Origin: Phycisphaerales bacterium
GTDB taxonomy: Bacteria; Planctomycetota; Phycisphaerae; Phycisphaerales; UBA1924
Direction: 5' to 3'
Length of the DNA: 10,119 bases
Assembly: GCA_007124345.1 (NCBI GenBank)
Contig: SLFH01000017.1
Coordinates: 1-10,119, forward strand
Both the position numbers and the translations under genes were made by a program. Shown here one piece after another: positions 6,360-10,119 of the stretch. Within the stretch, counting starts at the first letter, position 1; each line of letters opens with the position of its first letter. The notes beneath the pieces were generated by a model. It worked only from the letters and a program-made list of their open reading frames with translations, was not told where the DNA came from and did not search any database.

Positions 6360-6845
6360 TCAGTCGGGCCGGTCGGAGACGACGATCAGCCCGTAGAGGG
6401 TTGGCCCGTTCTCTCGCTCGACCTCGAGCTGGGCGAGGAACAGGCGGTCGGGCGAACGCGTCGCCCAGAACCCGCCCGGCCTGAACCCCTCGCCGAACTC
6501 GTCGCGGAACTCGTCGAGCCGGTACGAGCGGCTCTCGCCGACCGCCAGCGGCTCGATCGGCCGGCTGAACCACCGGTTCAGCCAGAGGGTCGCCGGTCCG
6601 AAGCTCCGTGCCGTGGTGTTGGTGAACTCGACCTGCCCTTTGCGCCTGAAGACCTGGATGTCCAGCGTCTCGCCCTGCGCCACCTCGGCGGGGTAGGGCC
6701 TCGCGTGGGTGGTGTCGATCCGCGTGCCGGCGCACCCGCCGAGCACCGCCGCCGCGAGCAAAATGGCGAGAACACACGCCGGCGTCCGAGAGCGCTCGGC
6801 CCGCCCGCGCTCGTCCCGCCACTGCCCTTGAGATCGATGTCGCAT
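6360..6845 (-). CDS. Small predicted lipoprotein of unknown function
   Basis: A 161-residue protein that I do not recognise. It has a long basic N-terminus (about 20 residues with many Arg), a hydrophobic stretch CVLAILLAAAVLG, and the lipobox LGGC with C38 as the lipidation site. It should therefore be exported and anchored to a membrane by a lipid. The mature part of about 124 residues begins AGTRIDTTHARPYPAEV and contains strand-rich segments (LDIQVFRRKGQVEFTNTTA; then GPATLWLNRWFSRPI and LAVGESRSYRLDEF) compatible with a small beta-sandwich. No enzyme motif is visible. The start at 6845 has AGGAAAGGG five bases upstream. The Arg-rich n-region before the hydrophobic core is longer than usual. 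It is first in the apparent lipoprotein, deacetylase, mgtE unit and is divergent from the tRNA enzyme gene. Confidence 0.8.
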   Translation of the reverse strand: MRHRSQGQWRDERGRAERSRTPACVLAILLAAAVLGGCAGTRIDTTHARPYPAEVAQGETLDIQVFRRKGQVEFTNTTARSFGPATLWLNRWFSRPIEPLAVGESRSYRLDEFRDEFGEGFRPGGFWATRSPDRLFLAQLEVERENGPTLYGLIVVSDRPD

Positions 6846-6870
6846 CGGTTCCCTTTCCTATCGTCTGGCG

Positions 6871-8124
6871 ATGGGCTGCAGCACAGGCAACGCCACCCCG
6901 CCGACCCCGGCGATCGCCCCCGGCTCCGAGGAGATCGACGCCGCGGCTGTCGCGCGCGAGCTCGGCGAGCACGGGCCCGACCCGCGCCTGACCGACATCG
7001 TTCCCGCCTTCGACGCCCCGTTCTTCCAGGCCGGCCTTGCAGGATACTCCGACGCGGCCATGCGCATCGTCGCCCGCCGACACGGCTGCCCGCTCTGCGT
7101 CACCGAGGCCCTCCTCGACCGCACCCTCCTCGCCGGCGGGCGGGGCTTCGCCAAGGCCGACCTCGGCGAGCTCTTCGACAATGTCCCCGGCGGCGAAGAC
7201 GACCACCCCCTCGTCGGCCAGATCATGGGCTCCGACCCCCCCGAGATGGCCGCCGCCGCCCTGAAGATGATCGAGCAGGGCGAACGCCCCGACCGCGTCT
7301 ACCGCCAGATGGCCGAGACCGCGCCCGGCGAGACCCCTGCAGCGCCCGCCGGCGAGACAACGGGCCCGGAGCACGCCGAGACCTTCGCCGCCATCGACAT
7401 CAACCTCGCCTGCCCGGTCAAGAAGATCGCCCGCAAGGCCCGCGGCGGGCACTGGCTCGCCGAGCCCGAGGGCGCCATCGCGATCGTCCGCGCCGTGCGA
7501 GACGCGCTGCCGAGCCGCGTGCCCGTGACGATCAAGGTCCGTCGGTCTTTCGACGACACGCCCGAGATGGCCCGGAACTTCGACCGGATCATGGACGCGT
7601 GCTTCGAGGCGGGCGTCGCGTGGGCGACGGTGCACGCGCGGACGGTCCAGCAGAAGTACATCGGCCCCAGCCGCTGGGACCTCTTGCGCGAGATCGTGCG
7701 CAAGAACCCGGGGCGCGTGCTCCTCGGCTCTGGCGACATATGGTCGGCTCCGGACATCTTCCGGATGCTCCGCTACACGGGCGTGGCCGGCGTGAGTGTG
7801 GCTCGCGGGTGCATCGGCAACCCGTGGATCTTCCGCCAGGCCCGCCAGATGATGGCCGGCGAGGCGCCGACTGCGCCGACGATCGACGAACAGCGCGAGG
7901 TGCTGCTGAGCCACTTCGAGCTTGCGCTGGGTGTCAACGCGCAGATGCGCCGCCCCGAGCTGCACACCGCCAAGGCGATGCGCAAGTTCGGCATCCGCTT
8001 CGCCGCCCACCACCCAGAGGGCGAGATCGTCCGCCGCGCCATGATCGCCGTTGAGAGCTTGGACGACTGGCGAAAGGTGCTCGACGAGCACTACAACGCG
8101 CGCGACAAGATCACCGCTTCGTAG
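6871..8124 (+). CDS. tRNA-dihydrouridine synthase (Dus family)
   Basis: An FMN-dependent enzyme that reduces specific uridines in tRNA to dihydrouridine. The TIM-barrel core begins near residue 46 (FDAPFFQAGLAGYSD) and continues with VTEALLDRTLL, GQIMGSDPPEMA (117-127) and DINLACPVKK (176-185), whose C181 is the expected catalytic cysteine. KVRRSFDD (222-229, with K222), VHARTVQQKYIGPSRWD (254-270), GSGDIWSAPD (286-295) and ARGCIGNPWIF (311-321) follow; the last two are FMN-phosphate-binding segments. At 417 residues it is longer than typical Dus proteins (about 310-350). The excess is an N-terminal extension of about 45 residues and an insertion of about 40 residues (133-172) before the catalytic strand. 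It is closer to the DusB type than to DusA or DusC, but I do not assign a letter. ATG at 6871 lacks a ribosome site; no later start preserves the core, and an in-frame TGA lies at 6829. Confidence 0.92.
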   Translation: MGCSTGNATPPTPAIAPGSEEIDAAAVARELGEHGPDPRLTDIVPAFDAPFFQAGLAGYSDAAMRIVARRHGCPLCVTEALLDRTLLAGGRGFAKADLGELFDNVPGGEDDHPLVGQIMGSDPPEMAAAALKMIEQGERPDRVYRQMAETAPGETPAAPAGETTGPEHAETFAAIDINLACPVKKIARKARGGHWLAEPEGAIAIVRAVRDALPSRVPVTIKVRRSFDDTPEMARNFDRIMDACFEAGVAWATVHARTVQQKYIGPSRWDLLREIVRKNPGRVLLGSGDIWSAPDIFRMLRYTGVAGVSVARGCIGNPWIFRQARQMMAGEAPTAPTIDEQREVLLSHFELALGVNAQMRRPELHTAKAMRKFGIRFAAHHPEGEIVRRAMIAVESLDDWRKVLDEHYNARDKITAS

Positions 8125-8133
8125 TCACGCCCA

Positions 8134-8146
8134 GCTCCGAAGGAGC
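8134..8146. repeat. Small inverted repeat after the dihydrouridine synthase gene
   Basis: GCTCC (8134-8138) and GGAGC (8142-8146) pair across a GAA loop ten bases after the stop. It is the first of three inverted repeats in the spacer between two convergent genes. No U-tract follows. Confidence 0.35.
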
Positions 8147-8154
8147 GGACGAAC

Positions 8155-8200
8155 CTTGCCACGGGCGCCGCGAGGCAAAGCCGAGCAAGCCCGTGGAAAG
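8155..8200. repeat. Long intergenic palindrome (REP-like or terminator) between convergent genes
   Basis: CTTGCCACGGGC (8155-8166) pairs with GCCCGTGGAAAG (8189-8200) at 11 of 12 positions, the exception being G8158 with A8197. The 22-base loop itself contains GGC-AAA-GCC. CCACGGGC/GCCCGTGG palindromes are, to my recollection, frequent between genes in planctomycete genomes. There is no U-tract on either strand, so it fits a dispersed palindrome or RNA 3'-end stabiliser better than a classical terminator. Confidence 0.5.
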
Positions 8201-8208
8201 CGACCACC

Positions 8209-8226
8209 GACCTCGCACGCGAGGTC
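8209..8226. terminator. Perfect seven-pair stem-loop between convergent genes
   Basis: GACCTCG (8209-8215) and CGAGGTC (8220-8226) flank a CACG loop. It lies 50 bases before the 3' end of the pgpH-like gene and 84 bases after the dihydrouridine synthase gene. Termination could be in either direction, but there is no T-run, so the call is weak. Confidence 0.35.
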
Positions 8227-8275
8227 AGTGAGTTGGACAAACAAGCACGCGATCAGATCCGCCTACTGCACCGAC

Positions 8276-10119
8276 TCACGCCAGCCGCGACGCCCGCGAT
8301 TCCCTGCGGCTCTCACCCTTGTCGCTCTGGTACGAGATGCGGCCGTGGTAGATCGAGGCGACGGTCTTGCTGATCGACTCGGTGATCGTCCGCAGCTCCG
8401 CCAGCGTCAGGTTGCACTCGTCGAACTGGCCGTCGAGCAGGCGCCGGTCGGCGATCGTTCGCACCAGCGTCTCGATGCGAGAGGGCGTCGGCTCGGCGAG
8501 CGTGCGCGTGGCGCTCTCGATCGCGTCGGCGAGCATGAGGATCGCCACTTCCTTGGTCCTCGGGCGCGGACCGGGGTAGCGGTACTCGAACTCCTCGGGC
8601 CCTTCCAGCGATGGCGGGGCTTGGGCCGTCGCGACGACCTTGCCCTCTTCGGCGGCTTCCTTCTGGGCTTTCTCCGCCTTCCGCTGGGCAGCCTGCTCCT
8701 GCGCCTGTTCCTGCGCTCGGCGGTAGAAGTACTCGACGAGCGTCGTCCCGTGGTGCGCCTCGATGAAGTGGACGACCGGCTTGGGCAGCCCGTACTCGCG
8801 GGCCATCTCGACCCCGTCCTTGACATGGCCGACAATCACCAGCAGGCTCATCGCCGGGCTGAGCTTGTCGTGCTTGTTGGGGCCGCCCGCCTGGTTCTCC
8901 ACGAAGTACTCGGGTTTGCTCATCTTCCCGATGTCGTGGTACAGCCCGCCGACATAGGTCAGCAGCGAGTCGGCCTTGATCGAGTCGGCCGCGGCTTCGG
9001 CGATCGACGCCACATTCAACGAGTGGTTGTAGGTGCCCGGGGCGCGCATCTGCAGCTCGCGAAGCAGGGGCTGCTTCGGGTCGCGCAGCTCCACCAGCGA
9101 CATGCCGGTGGTGATGTCGAACACACGCTCGATCGTCGGCAGGATAAACATCGTCAGCGCCGCGACGAACACGCCCGTCACCCCCGCCAGGAACGCGTCG
9201 CGCCCCGCCTGCCCCAAAAGCGCCGGCGTCACCGGGCCCTCCAGGAGGTCCGCCAGCGCCGAGCCCAGGCCCAGCGTCACCGCCAGCGCGATGCCCATGC
9301 GGATCAGCGTGTTGCGGCTGCGGATGTCGGGCAGATGCCAGACCGCCACGCCGATCCCAGCGCCCATCAGCGCCAGCGTCGAGAGCGGCGCCCCCGTCGA
9401 CAGACACACCAAAAGCGCAAGCAGCCCGCCGACGGCCAACGCCGTCCGCTGGTCGTAGGCGATCACGATGATCACCGCGGCGAAGATCACCGGCGCTGTC
9501 AGCGTCACCACCGAAAGCTGCGGGAATACCACTGTTCCCAGGCACGAGAACAGCGTCGCCAAACCGAGCAGCCCCGCCATCCAACCCATCCGACGCGGGC
9601 TGAGGCGCAGGAGCGGGCAGAACATCGCGCAGTACACCGCCCCCGCGATCAGCAGCAGCCCAACGCCGAGCCCGATCGAAAACCGCTTGATCGCCAGCGT
9701 CCACGCCGGACGCTGCTCGCGGAACCGCGCCATCTCGATCTGGTGCAGCTCGAACTGCGAGGCGCTGAGCACATCGCCCCGCCGGAAAATGATCGTGCCC
9801 CGAGGCACCTCGCGGCGCTGGGCGGGCACCGCCTCGGCAGCCCGCTGCTGCGCCTCGATTGTCGCGGTCTCGTCGAAGCGGTAGGTCGGCTTCGGGTCGA
9901 TCTGGAGCCGCGCCGCGACCACCTCCGCCTGCCCGTCCCTGAACCCCGCCGCCCACGCCAGACGCGACGCCTCACGCTCGAGTTGGCGCCGGTCGGCGAG
10001 GTTGATCGCCGACTCGTCAGAAACCGGCCGGTTGACGCGCCCGCGCAGCTCGATGAACTTCTCGCCCCGCAAACCCACCTGGCTCTCGCGCTGCCAGGTC
10101 TCCTCGTCGAGGATCGGCG
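8276..10119 (-). CDS. pgpH: PgpH-like 7TM-HD cyclic-di-AMP phosphodiesterase, N-terminus outside window
   Basis: The gene is cut by the window end. The frame is open from 10119, and GTG at 10078 is only an internal codon, used here as residue 1. Residues 1 to about 125 are the end of the external 7TMR-HDED domain. About seven hydrophobic segments follow between 130 and 316. The C-terminal HD phosphohydrolase domain has APGTYNHSLNVASIAEAAA (H352), GGLYHDIGK (377-385, H381-D382), HDKLSPAMS, VGHVKDGVEMA (H418), EAHHGTTLVEYFY (H442, H443), YPGPRPRTKE and LADAIESATR (D518), then DGQFDECNLTLAEL. These match Listeria PgpH, which hydrolyses c-di-AMP to pApA. A segment of about 40 residues rich in Gln, Ala, Lys and Glu (455-494) is inserted after the HHGTT motif. 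The C-terminus ends in a basic Ser/Arg-rich tail. No ybeY follows downstream, unlike the common phoH-pgpH-ybeY order. Cyclase genes are not visible, so the nucleotide substrate is inferred. Confidence 0.92.
   Translation of the reverse strand, partial: PILDEETWQRESQVGLRGEKFIELRGRVNRPVSDESAINLADRRQLEREASRLAWAAGFRDGQAEVVAARLQIDPKPTYRFDETATIEAQQRAAEAVPAQRREVPRGTIIFRRGDVLSASQFELHQIEMARFREQRPAWTLAIKRFSIGLGVGLLLIAGAVYCAMFCPLLRLSPRRMGWMAGLLGLATLFSCLGTVVFPQLSVVTLTAPVIFAAVIIVIAYDQRTALAVGGLLALLVCLSTGAPLSTLALMGAGIGVAVWHLPDIRSRNTLIRMGIALAVTLGLGSALADLLEGPVTPALLGQAGRDAFLAGVTGVFVAALTMFILPTIERVFDITTGMSLVELRDPKQPLLRELQMRAPGTYNHSLNVASIAEAAADSIKADSLLTYVGGLYHDIGKMSKPEYFVENQAGGPNKHDKLSPAMSLLVIVGHVKDGVEMAREYGLPKPVVHFIEAHHGTTLVEYFYRRAQEQAQEQAAQRKAEKAQKEAAEEGKVVATAQAPPSLEGPEEFEYRYPGPRPRTKEVAILMLADAIESATRTLAEPTPSRIETLVRTIADRRLLDGQFDECNLTLAELRTITESISKTVASIYHGRISYQSDKGESRRESRASRLA

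Noticed and set aside
6178..8091. Open frame of 637 codons on the minus strand opposite the dihydrouridine synthase gene
   Set aside because: It is a codon-bias shadow: it crosses the lipoprotein and deacetylase genes in another frame and shows no recognisable domain. The sense frame is a full Dus protein.
10076..10078. GTG as the start of the PgpH-like gene
   Set aside because: The frame stays open to the window end with coherent sequence upstream. The family needs a first membrane segment and a large external domain before this point, so GTG is internal.

Overview
The window is a high-G+C stretch of bacterial chromosome carrying ordinary-looking housekeeping and transport genes. I see no phage, insertion-sequence, CRISPR, rRNA or tRNA signature. 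The protein set (a secreted M64-type peptidase, a PgpH-type 7TM-HD protein, a BshB1-like PIG-L deacetylase, an unusual heavy-metal P-type ATPase) and the intergenic GCCCGTGG-type palindromes suggest a planctomycete, perhaps of the class Phycisphaerae. This is an inference from protein style and cannot be settled from the window alone. Strong G/C bias at third codon positions creates very long open frames antisense to almost every real gene. These were discarded because the sense frames carry full family motifs.

Layout. Minus strand, 1-1719: a secreted M64 metallopeptidase cut by the window start (1-536), preceded upstream by gpsA (643-1719). A divergent control region (1720-1943) with short repeats and possible leader hairpins separates gpsA from a plus-strand P1B-type heavy-metal ATPase (1944-4019). 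A strong stem-loop terminator (4044-4072) lies between the ATPase and the convergent minus-strand mgtE. The minus strand from 6845 down to 4150 looks like one transcription unit: small lipoprotein, PIG-L deacetylase, then the Mg2+ channel MgtE, with gaps of 34 and 49 bases. A dihydrouridine synthase (6871-8124) diverges from the lipoprotein gene with only 25 bases between the start codons. It converges on a pgpH-like gene (8276 to beyond 10119) across a 151-base spacer containing three inverted repeats.

How the genes fit together. There is no single pathway. gpsA supplies glycerol-3-phosphate for phospholipids. MgtE and the ATPase both handle divalent or transition metal ions. The PgpH-like protein probably hydrolyses cyclic di-AMP, a regulator of ion and osmotic balance in other bacteria. 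The dihydrouridine synthase modifies tRNA.

The item most worth following is the ATPase. Its membrane metal-site motif reads CPA instead of CPC, SPC or another usual form. It has a His-rich tail in place of a soluble metal-binding domain, and an atypical last membrane helix. I did not find evidence of a wholly new multi-gene system.
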